Shown here: positions 1-5,442 of the stretch, piece after piece
How positions within the stretch are numbered: the stretch's first letter is position 1
Layout: every line of letters starts with the position of its first letter
Source: Candidatus Merdimorpha stercoravium
GTDB taxonomy: Bacteria > Bacteroidota > Bacteroidia > Flavobacteriales > UBA1820
Assembly: GCA_018715295.1 (NCBI GenBank)
Contig: DVLY01000030.1
Span: 1 to 5,471, forward strand
Direction: 5' to 3'
DNA: 5,471 nt
Position numbers and translations under genes: made by a program
Notes under the pieces: generated by a model
The model's input: only the letters and a program-made list of their open reading frames with translations
What the model was told of the DNA's origin: nothing
The model's database searches: none

Positions 1-2
1 GC

Positions 3-164
3 TATGATTTTGATATCAGAAAAGGAAGTAGTTTCACAAGGAATGTAGCAACGTTAATAGGAGGCATAATACACAACATGCCTATTTCTCCTATACACTG
101 GAATACAGCAGGAGGCACTCCTTATGACGTCTATTTAAAAGGTCAAGCCACTATTAATCCTTAA
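3..164 (+). CDS. C-terminal end of an unidentified AT-rich protein (5' truncated by window edge)
   Basis: An open frame enters from the left edge and runs 53 codons to a TAA at 162-164; the other two forward frames are closed early. The peptide starts YDFDIRKGSSFTRN and ends DVYLKGQATINP, with a glycine/isoleucine stretch and HNMPISPIHW in between. No signal peptide or membrane segment is visible in this piece. GC over 1-164 is 61/164 (37%), against about 58% in two 60-base lines counted in the next gene, so this tail differs in origin or constraint from everything downstream. The small, basic, AT-rich end directly before a tiny membrane protein gene recalls the variable C-terminal toxin domain of Bacteroidales polymorphic toxins (the type 23 class comes to mind). 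That is an impression from memory, not a match I can demonstrate. It could equally be the end of an ordinary accessory protein. Confidence 0.7.
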   Translation, partial: YDFDIRKGSSFTRNVATLIGGIIHNMPISPIHWNTAGGTPYDVYLKGQATINP

Positions 165-169
165 AAGCC

Positions 170-628
170 ATGAGCCTGAAAAAAAGAATCATGATCCTCG
201 CGGCCACGATCCTGGGCGTGGGGGTATTGCTATGGATCGGGATACTCTCGATGGGGATAAAGGATACGCCGCAATCCTTGGGCGAGGGATTCGTCATGGG
301 ATTCAGCCCGCTGAATTTCGGCACGGGATACAACGGGCGGGGATACGACGAATACGAGCCCCGTTTCTGTCCCGAGGCGTTCCGCTACGACGAGCAGTTC
401 ATCCTGCTGTACGGCCGTCTGGCGGCCGAAGACATCGGCGAGGAGGAACTGCACCGGGGAAAGTACAGCGGAGACCGGAAGGTGCTGCGGGAGCGGTTTT
501 CTCCGGTGTTCTACATCGTAACCAAAGCGGACGGTACGGTACACGGGCCGATGGACTTGAGCGGGTACCTCATCGCGCGCGACTCCTTGGGCGTTCCGAG
601 CGGGCTTCGTCTACAGTTGGATTTGTAA
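170..628 (+). CDS. Small single-pass membrane protein, possible immunity-like protein
   Basis: A 152-aa protein with a short basic N-terminus (KKR at 4-6), one hydrophobic helix at about residues 7-30, then a soluble domain of about 120 residues predicted to lie outside the cytoplasm. There is no lipobox cysteine after the helix, so I read it as an anchor rather than a lipoprotein signal; the only cysteine I see is C67. The domain has a YDEQFILLYGR strand at 73-83 and a C-terminal YIVTKADGTVHGPM segment (115-128) followed by a helix and LRLQLDL. This layout (Y-D-x-x-F-I, then 'IxxK..G.v.GP', then a final strand) resembles small Bacteroidales proteins of unknown function such as DUF3997-like families, by memory only. 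The start at 170 lies 5 nt after the preceding stop, which suggests co-transcription and perhaps translational coupling. Later ATG codons would remove the basic residues that orient the helix. Function is unknown; immunity to the upstream product is inference. Confidence 0.82.
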   Translation: MSLKKRIMILAATILGVGVLLWIGILSMGIKDTPQSLGEGFVMGFSPLNFGTGYNGRGYDEYEPRFCPEAFRYDEQFILLYGRLAAEDIGEEELHRGKYSGDRKVLRERFSPVFYIVTKADGTVHGPMDLSGYLIARDSLGVPSGLRLQLDL

Positions 629-703
629 GGTCGAGCGCGACCCCGGGGAGATATTTTCCGGGCAGGGCTGTCCATTCGGGATGGAGGGTGCGGAAATCCT
701 CGA

Positions 704-758
704 CGCAGAAAGCGGGCAGGCGGCACCCCGGAGGGGTGCCGCCTGCCCGCTTTCTGCG
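704..758. terminator. Perfect 26-bp hairpin between convergent genes, likely bidirectional terminator
   Basis: Positions 704-729 are exactly complementary to 733-758, leaving a 3-nt loop (GGA, 730-732). The stem is mostly G/C with an AAA/TTT step near its base (709-711 with 751-753). It lies 75 nt after the stop of the plus-strand gene at 628 and 12 nt after the stop of the minus-strand gene (771), so it could end transcripts from both sides. There is no long U tract outside the stem on either strand, so termination may rely on the extreme stem stability, or the element may act mainly in RNA 3'-end protection. Confidence 0.75.
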
Positions 759-770
759 CCTGCGCGCCGC

Positions 771-1688
771 TTATCGCAGCAGCATCTGCGTCCGGCCTAT
801 TTCCTTGCCGTCCGCATAGACGTACACCTGGTATTTGCCCTCGACGAAATCGCCGGGAACACCTTCCACAAAGACACTCACGTCGAGGTCCTGGTTTTCA
901 TACAATACCTCCTTCGCGCCGCTGAACTGCATCCGTTCCTCGCCCACGACAAAGAAGTTGTTGCCTTTCTCGATGCCGATGAGCTTGTCGGGCGAAACGA
1001 CCCGGACGTAAACCACCTTGTTCCCGTTCTGGGCAAACTGGTTTTTGGCCAAGGTAAACGAAACGCGGATCTGGTCCGTGCGGCGGGCACGGTCGGTATC
1101 GGTTACCCGGCCGGTGTTCGACACGCTGATGGCCTGCGCCTTGACATTGCGGGCGTCGAGGGTGGCGGCCGTCTTGATGTCCTGCTGCATCCGCACGTTC
1201 TCCTGCACCAGTTGCTGGTTGCGGGACGAGGTCTTGCGCAGGGAGTCCTCCGCCTTGTCGCGCTGGGCGATCAGGACTTTGTTCAGGCGGTTGAGCGAGT
1301 CGGCCACGTGGAAAAGTTCCTTCTTTTCCTCGCGCAGGCGTTTGATCTGTGCCTGATAGGAGCGCAACAGGCTCAGGTTGGCCTTGTAATTGACCATCGA
1401 ATCGCGAAGCAGGGCGATGTGCTGCTGGGCTTCGTCGATCTCGATCTTCAACTTGGAATCCTGCACGTACAGGGTGTCGTATTCGGCCTGCAAAGCCGAC
1501 AATTCGGCGATGGCCTGCTGGCGGTTGTTCTCGATGATCTCGTTGTACTCCGAACGCGAATAAAAGATATACACGATAGCGGCTGCCAGCAGAACGATCA
1601 ACAGGATCAACACGGCGGCAGGACGACGGCGCGGTGCCTGCTCCTCTCCCGAGGAGCCGTAAGGCGTATGGGTTGCTTTTTCTTCCAT
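771..1688 (-). CDS. Conserved Bacteroidales-type protein: one TM helix, long coiled coil, C-terminal beta domain
   Basis: A 305-aa protein from the ATG at 1686-1688. A short acidic/polar N-terminus ends in the basic PRRRP (19-23), followed by a transmembrane helix at about 24-43, so the N-terminus should be cytoplasmic and the rest periplasmic. Residues about 47-173 are a heptad-rich coiled coil (many L/E/K/Q, including DSLNRLNK at 130-137). From TLDARNVKA (176-184) a beta-rich domain of about 125 residues follows, with VVYVRVVSP (225-233) and YQVYVYADGKEIG (286-298). I recognise this architecture from widespread uncharacterised Bacteroidetes proteins that also carry a 'DSLNRLNK' coiled coil, a 'LDARN' junction and a 'YRVDIFADG'-like end. 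No function is known to me; a spacer or envelope-organising role is inference. An in-frame ATG 23 codons upstream (1757) is possible, but the added segment is unlike the family start and would contain the candidate promoter. The gene is alone on its strand. Confidence 0.88.
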   Translation of the reverse strand: MEEKATHTPYGSSGEEQAPRRRPAAVLILLIVLLAAAIVYIFYSRSEYNEIIENNRQQAIAELSALQAEYDTLYVQDSKLKIEIDEAQQHIALLRDSMVNYKANLSLLRSYQAQIKRLREEKKELFHVADSLNRLNKVLIAQRDKAEDSLRKTSSRNQQLVQENVRMQQDIKTAATLDARNVKAQAISVSNTGRVTDTDRARRTDQIRVSFTLAKNQFAQNGNKVVYVRVVSPDKLIGIEKGNNFFVVGEERMQFSGAKEVLYENQDLDVSVFVEGVPGDFVEGKYQVYVYADGKEIGRTQMLLR

Positions 1689-1724
1689 AACGGTGTTTTC
1701 GGTTTGTTTTTCGGTTTTCTTATG

Positions 1725-1732
1725 CAATAATA
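1725..1732 (-). promoter_or_regulatory. Candidate -7 promoter box for the coiled-coil protein gene
   Basis: Read on the minus strand the bases are TATTATTG, seven of eight matches to the Bacteroidota -7 consensus TAnnTTTG. The implied transcript would start near 1718 and carry an A-rich leader of about 30 nt before the ATG at 1688, typical of this phylum. I see no convincing -33 TTG element. A competing 7/8 match (TAAATTTA) lies at 1771-1778. This box, if used, supports the 1688 start over 1757. Confidence 0.3.
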
Positions 1733-1757
1733 CGTTTTTTATGCGGGTCCGGCACAT

Positions 1758-2047
1758 GGGAATAGGTTTTTAAATTTATTTTAACATCGGAAATCTTTCC
1801 CCGGCTTCCAGCCCGACCGCACCTGCCACCGCGATAACACACGCCGAAAGCAACGGCTCTACCCATAACCCACCCATCGTTTGCACTTGTGGAGGAGATG
1901 ATGACCCCCGGTATACTTTCCCTTCCCTCTTTCTTTTACAAAAAAGATTCGTTTTCCCCTTCCCGCTGCGCTCGGCTTTCACAATCTTTAGTTAAAACAG
2001 GATGCGCCTCGGCAAAGCCTCGGGGAAAAACTTCGTTTTCCCTCTCG
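1758..2047. other. Divergent intergenic region, left and central part
   Basis: No credible gene is present between the minus-strand coiled-coil gene and the plus-strand nitroreductase. About 1800-1925 is plain sequence in which I see no RNA gene or riboswitch. A small palindrome GGAAATCTTTCC sits at 1789-1800. From 1948 onward the region is built of repeated and inverted CTCGGCTTT/TTCGTTTTCCC modules, described separately, that lead into the nitroreductase promoter. Confidence 0.6.
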
Positions 2048-2065
2048 GCTTTGCGCTCGGCTTTC
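1948..2065 (+). repeat. Imperfect direct repeat pair, about 34 bp each
   Basis: Copy A is 1948-1980 and copy B is 2032-2065, 84 bases apart start to start. Both begin TTCGTTTTCCC and end TGCGCTCGGCTTTC, with a divergent middle of about ten bases and a one-base length difference. CTCGGCTTT occurs three times (1971-1979, 2044-2052, 2056-2064), and GCCTCGG occurs twice between the copies (2006-2012 and 2017-2023). Copy B runs directly into the -7 box of the nitroreductase; after copy A the equivalent position reads AATCTTTAG, like a decayed promoter box. Confidence 0.7.
2012..2054. repeat. Compound inverted repeat (imperfect hairpin) just upstream of the nitroreductase promoter
   Basis: The outer arms GCAAAGCC (2012-2019) and GGCTTTGC (2047-2054) are exact complements. 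Inside, 2022-2029 (GGGGAAAA) pairs with 2036-2043 (TTTTCCCT, one G-T pair), leaving a small asymmetric internal bulge and a 6-nt loop at 2030-2035. As DNA it is a dyad about 15-55 bp upstream of the -7 box, where a regulator could bind. As RNA it would lie in a transcript reading through from upstream. Confidence 0.55.
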
Positions 2066-2067
2066 GC

Positions 2068-2075
2068 TATTTTTG
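2068..2075 (+). promoter_or_regulatory. -7 promoter box of the nitroreductase gene
   Basis: TATTTTTG matches the Bacteroidota consensus TAnnTTTG exactly. Transcription would start near 2082 and give a leader of about 24 nt that is rich in A (nine A in a row at 2087-2095) before the ATG at 2106. A TTTG at 2050-2053 could be the -33 element, but its 14-nt spacing is shorter than the usual 19-21. The box overlaps a possible upstream TTG start at 2073, which argues against that start. Confidence 0.6.
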
Positions 2076-2105
2076 CCATACGATAGAAAAAAAAACGTAT
2101 CCGCT

Positions 2106-2630
2106 ATGGAAAAAGACTTCCTGCACCTGATCCAAACGCGGCGCAGCTGCCGCAGCTACCGTCCCGAACAGATCGCAGACGAACAACTGGAGGCTATCCT
2201 CCAAGCCGGCACATATGCTCCGACGGCCATGGGTGCCCAATCGCCCTATATCGTGGCCGTGCAAAACCCTGGGCAGATCGCACAGCTCTCGGCCATGAAC
2301 GCCCGCGTGATGAATACTTCGGCCGACCCGTACTACGGCGCACCGACCCTCGTGCTGGTCTTCGCTCCCCGGGAGGCGAAAAATGCCGTCCAGGATGCCA
2401 GCTGCGTACTGGAGAACATGATGCTGGCGGCTCATGCCCTGGGAGTGGGCAGCTGCTGGATCAACCGCGAACGGGAGATGTTCGCTACCGAGGAGGGACT
2501 TGCACTGATGAAACAATGGGGCCTGCCCGAGGGACTCTGCGGGGTCGGGGCCCTGTCCTTGGGCTATCCGGCGGCGGAACCCTCGCCACGCAAACCCCGC
2601 AAGGCGGACTACGTGCGGGTCATCCGCTAA
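2106..2630 (+). CDS. Nitroreductase-family FMN oxidoreductase
   Basis: A 174-aa protein of the small, single-domain class of FMN-dependent, NAD(P)H-using nitroreductases, which reduce nitro compounds, quinones or other electron acceptors in the cytoplasm; the physiological substrate is not evident. Visible family features are RRSCRSYRP at 12-20 (FMN-phosphate binding arginines), APTAMGAQ at 38-45 (the 'AP(S/T)xxNxQ' flavin loop, with G instead of the common N), YGAPTLVLVF at 77-86, the dimer-core helix ENMMLAAHALGVGSCWI at 103-119 and GVGALSLGYP at 146-155, then the basic PRKPRK tail. Length is typical and the frame is intact. The ATG at 2106 is preferred because upstream in-frame starts fall inside the promoter. 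The gene is probably monocistronic: the peptidase 382 nt downstream has its own promoter. Four cysteines (15, 100, 117, 145) are present, but I would not infer redox sensing from them. Confidence 0.93.
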   Translation: MEKDFLHLIQTRRSCRSYRPEQIADEQLEAILQAGTYAPTAMGAQSPYIVAVQNPGQIAQLSAMNARVMNTSADPYYGAPTLVLVFAPREAKNAVQDASCVLENMMLAAHALGVGSCWINREREMFATEEGLALMKQWGLPEGLCGVGALSLGYPAAEPSPRKPRKADYVRVIR

Positions 2631-2970
2631 ACGAAGGGCTGCGTACGGGGATATTCTCCCTTATGTCGTGCAACAGACGCTTCCGGCGGCGACTAAACCC
2701 GCCCTCCTTCCACAGGAAACGGCCTGGGAATGCCCTGCGGAAAAGGGAAAGGCGTCTCTTTGCGACCGCCGGCAGACAGGGCGAAATGCTTCCCTTGCAT
2801 CCTTACAGGAAGACAGGGGATGTTTTGCCGCCCTGAAAAATGCGGCCGATCCTTTTGATGCCCCCTTTTGGAAAGGGATTCGTACTCCACATAAGTATCT
2901 GCGGGAGCATCCTCGTGCTCGGGCGATTTTTGCGCCGAGGGGATTGTTTTCTATTTTGCGGGCAAATTCT
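2631..2970. other. Intergenic region between nitroreductase and peptidase genes
   Basis: I see no gene here: forward frames crossing it give low-complexity R/P/A-rich peptides that run into the next promoter. There is no strong terminator for the nitroreductase. The best small hairpins are CCCTTT/AAAGGG (2863-2877, 3-nt loop, no U tract after it) and GCCGC/GCGGC (2827-2846). At 2905-2940 three short stems share bases and exclude each other: 2905-2909 with 2916-2920, 2911-2915 with 2936-2940, and 2918-2922 with 2935-2939. Confidence 0.55.
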
Positions 2971-2978
2971 TAACTTTG
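2971..2978 (+). promoter_or_regulatory. -7 promoter box of the S46 peptidase gene
   Basis: TAACTTTG is an exact match to the Bacteroidota consensus TAnnTTTG. The start of transcription would be near 2985, giving a leader of about 28 nt, A-rich and without a Shine-Dalgarno motif, before the ATG at 3013. The -33 element is weak: TTG at 2944-2946 is slightly too far and TTTG at 2955-2958 too close. Confidence 0.65.
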
Positions 2979-3012
2979 CGCAGTAAGAAATCAACAAAAA
3001 TTCGAATCGACG

Positions 3013-5232
3013 ATGAAAAAACGATTTTTCCTCTCCGCCCTTCTGGCTGTTTGCCTGCTCCTTCCGAGCCAGGTGCGTGCCGACGAGGGGATGTGGCTGC
3101 CGATCTTTATCAAGCGGCTCAACTATGTGGACATGCAGAAGCATGGCCTGCAACTGACTCCGGAAGAGATCTACAGCATCAATAATTCCTCGCTCAAGGA
3201 TGCGGTGCCTATCTTCGGCAACGGCTGCTCCTCGGAAATGGTGTCGGCCAACGGTCTGGTGCTGACCAACCACCACTGCGGTTTCAGTGCCATCGCCGAC
3301 CTCTCTACCCCGGAACACGACTACCTGCACGACGGATTTTACGCTCCCTCGATGAAAGAGGAACTCCCGGCCAAAGGGCTGACCGTTACTTTCTTCGTGC
3401 GGATGGAAGACGTGACCAACCGCATCCAGGAAGTCATCACCCCCAACATGACCGAGGACGAACGGTACGAAGCCATCGAGAAGATCGCCACCGAGATCGA
3501 ACAGCAAGCCAGCGAAGACGGAAAATACCGCGCCGAGGTCAAGAGTTTCTACAAGGGCAACGAATACTACCTGTTCGTTTACCAGGTGTTCCGCGACATC
3601 CGCCTGGTGTGCACTCCGCCCTATTCCATCGGTAAGTTCGGCGGCGAAACGGACAACTGGATGTGGCCCCGCCACACCTGCGACTTTTCCATGTTCCGCA
3701 TCTATGCCGACAAGGACAACAACCCGGCCGACTACTCCGAAGACAACGTACCCTACCGCCCGAAAGAACACTTTACGATCAATATCGGCGACAAGAAAGA
3801 AGGGGACTTCTGCTTCATCATGGGTTACCCCGGCACCACGCAGCGCTACCTCACCTCGTGGGGCATCGATTTTCTGGTGAACACCGAATACCCGGCCTTC
3901 GTGGATGCCCGCGACGCCAAACTGAACATCATGCGCGAGGCGATGGCCGCCAACGACACGGTGCGGCTGAACTACGCTTCGTCCTTCGCTTCGACGTCCA
4001 ACTACTGGAAAAACCGCATCGGGATGATCGATGCGCTGACCAAGAACAAGACGGCCGATAAGAAACGGGGCATTGAAGCCGAAGTAGCCGCCTGGATCGA
4101 AGCCGACCCGGTGCGCAAGGCCGTTTACGGGGATATTTTCCAGACCATGCAGGATTACTACGCGGCCACCGCTGCTTCGACGGCCGCCCTGCAGTACCTC
4201 TCGCAGGCCGGGCTTTCGGGTTCGACGGTATCCTCGGTAGCTTGGCAGTTGGGGACGATCTTCTCCTCGCCGCAGTACTCGGATTCGCTGCGCGGGGTCT
4301 TCATCGAACGCCTGCCCAAATACTACGAGCGTCTGGACATGAACTTGGAGAAGCGTCTGTCCACCGAACTGATGAAACACATCGTCAAGAACGTTCCCGA
4401 CAGCCTCCTGCCTGCGGTTCTCTCGGCCCGCATCCAAGAGATCGGCGTCGATTCGCTGGCCGCTGCGATGGAGACTTCGCTGCTGTTCTGCCCCGAGGAG
4501 TTGCAGGCGGCCCTGGAGGACGATCCGGAAGCCGTCCTGAAAGACCCGGCCATCGAGGTGTTCAAGTCCTACTACGACCAGTATCTGGCCCTCAACCAAA
4601 AGAACCGGGAGATCGTCAACTCCTTCAACCGGGCCGACCGCTTGTTCCATGCGGCGTTGCAGAAGGCCTTCGAAGGCCGTCGGGTATTTTATCCGGATGC
4701 CAACTTCACCATGCGCCTTACCTACGGAAACATCCTGCCCTACGATCCGAAGGACGGGGTTACGTACCACTACGAAACGACCCTGGACGGTGTGGCCCAG
4801 AAGTACAAAAAGGGCGATCCGGAATTCGACGCTCCGCAAAAACTGCTCGACCTCAATGCTGCACGCGACTACGGTCCGTACGCCAACTCCAAAGGCCAGC
4901 TGATCACCTGCTTCCTTTCCAACCTCGACATCACGGGAGGTAATTCCGGCTCGCCGGTGATCAACGGACGGGGAGAACTCATCGGTATCGCTTTCGACGG
5001 CAACTGGGAAGCCATGAGCGGCGACATCGAATTCGAACCCAACCTCCAGCGCACCATCAGCGTGGATATCCGCTACGTGCTGTTCGTCATCGACAAGGTG
5101 ATGGGGGCGCAGAACATCCTCGACGAACTGACCATCGTCAATGTGCCGCAGGATGCCAAACTGAAAAACGCCAAATCCGAAAAACCGGAAAAGGTCAAAA
5201 AGGCGAAAAACAAACGCTCCAAAGAGGCTTGA
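3013..5232 (+). CDS. S46-family dipeptidyl-peptidase, DPP7-like, exported
   Basis: A 739-aa serine exopeptidase that releases dipeptides from peptide N-termini in the periplasm. A Sec signal peptide (MKKR, hydrophobic 5-18) ends at VRA, with likely cleavage after residue 23. The chymotrypsin-like triad is complete: His88 in LTNHHCGF (His87 adjacent), Asp224 in RHTCDFSMF and Ser645 in GGNSGSP. Residues that hold the substrate N-terminus in characterised S46 enzymes are also in place: Asn215-Trp216, Asn330 in TSNYWKN, and Phe661-Asp662. The residue after FD, Gly663, lies 18 after the serine; by family knowledge Gly there marks DPP7 (hydrophobic P1), while Arg or Ser marks DPP11 (Asp/Glu P1), so I call DPP7-like. 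Roughly residues 330-560 form the helical domain inserted between the beta-barrels. Odd is the end: after the last family-like strand comes a Lys/Glu-rich tail (about 714-739). It is transcribed alone, with its own promoter and a strong terminator. Confidence 0.96.
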   Translation: MKKRFFLSALLAVCLLLPSQVRADEGMWLPIFIKRLNYVDMQKHGLQLTPEEIYSINNSSLKDAVPIFGNGCSSEMVSANGLVLTNHHCGFSAIADLSTPEHDYLHDGFYAPSMKEELPAKGLTVTFFVRMEDVTNRIQEVITPNMTEDERYEAIEKIATEIEQQASEDGKYRAEVKSFYKGNEYYLFVYQVFRDIRLVCTPPYSIGKFGGETDNWMWPRHTCDFSMFRIYADKDNNPADYSEDNVPYRPKEHFTINIGDKKEGDFCFIMGYPGTTQRYLTSWGIDFLVNTEYPAFVDARDAKLNIMREAMAANDTVRLNYASSFASTSNYWKNRIGMIDALTKNKTADKKRGIEAEVAAWIEADPVRKAVYGDIFQTMQDYYAATAASTAALQYLSQAGLSGSTVSSVAWQLGTIFSSPQYSDSLRGVFIERLPKYYERLDMNLEKRLSTELMKHIVKNVPDSLLPAVLSARIQEIGVDSLAAAMETSLLFCPEELQAALEDDPEAVLKDPAIEVFKSYYDQYLALNQKNREIVNSFNRADRLFHAALQKAFEGRRVFYPDANFTMRLTYGNILPYDPKDGVTYHYETTLDGVAQKYKKGDPEFDAPQKLLDLNAARDYGPYANSKGQLITCFLSNLDITGGNSGSPVINGRGELIGIAFDGNWEAMSGDIEFEPNLQRTISVDIRYVLFVIDKVMGAQNILDELTIVNVPQDAKLKNAKSEKPEKVKKAKNKRSKEA

Positions 5233-5238
5233 TGGCCC

Positions 5239-5301
5239 CAAACCGGACGGGCAAAAAGAAAGCGGCGCTGCGCGCCGCTTTCTTTTTGCCCGTCCGGTTT
5301 G
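5239..5301. terminator. Perfect 30-bp hairpin terminator after the peptidase gene
   Basis: Bases 5239-5268 are exactly complementary to 5272-5301 around a 3-nt loop (TGC), starting 7 nt after the TGA stop. The GC-rich core (AGCGGCGC and complement) is flanked by AAAAAGAA on the left and TTCTTTTT on the right, so both strands carry a U-rich tract directly after the core stem. That is the form of an intrinsic terminator working in both directions. The outer part (CAAACCGGACGGGC and complement) then extends the stem well beyond what termination needs. Confidence 0.88.
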
Positions 5302-5442
5302 CCCGCCCGCCTGCGCTCTACAATCCAAGCAAGACACCCAACCGGGTTGTCCTGCCAAAAGCATTCCTCACAAGAGACAAAAAAGGATTCCATCGGGGTT
5401 TCCTGTCCGGAGAACTTCCCCGGCGGGCGCGGGCGGTTGCGG

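Noticed and set aside
655..696. Nested inverted repeat TTTCCG/CGGAAA around TCCAT/ATGGA after the 152-aa gene
   Set aside because: Stems of only 5-6 bp separated by long loops, just before a perfect 26-bp hairpin; most likely chance.
232..819. A 195-codon alternative frame over the 152-aa membrane protein gene
   Set aside because: The peptide is arginine-rich low-complexity, crosses the perfect hairpin and lacks a plausible start context; the 170-628 frame has a coherent membrane topology.
681..1730. A 349-codon plus-strand open frame opposite the coiled-coil gene
   Set aside because: It starts before the 704-758 hairpin, passes through it, and mirrors the codon pattern of the minus-strand gene, whose product has a TM helix, coiled coil and family-like C-terminus.
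1686..1757. A longer N-terminus for the coiled-coil protein, starting at 1757
   Set aside because: The extra 23 residues are K/T/N-rich, do not look like the family start, and contain the best candidate -7 box; kept only as an alternative.
2073..2105. An 11-codon upstream extension of the nitroreductase
   Set aside because: Its start codon lies within the exact -7 promoter box, so it would not be in the transcript.
2668..2973. A 101-codon forward frame in the intergenic region
   Set aside because: It ends inside the peptidase promoter, has no start context and gives a composition without secondary-structure pattern; the whole interval shows no protein-like signal on either strand.
2803..5364. 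An 853-codon open frame on the minus strand, longer than the peptidase it overlaps
   Set aside because: It lies antisense across the whole S46 gene, runs through the terminator hairpin, and encodes an H/V/R/G-rich peptide with no recognisable domain. Long antisense frames are expected opposite GC-biased genes; the plus-strand frame has complete catalytic motifs and a signal peptide.
5302..5442. Possible small gene or promoter between the last two hairpins
   Set aside because: No start with a sensible frame, no TAnnTTTG box that I can see on either strand, and only a tiny CAACC/GGTTG palindrome near 5345; treated as spacer.
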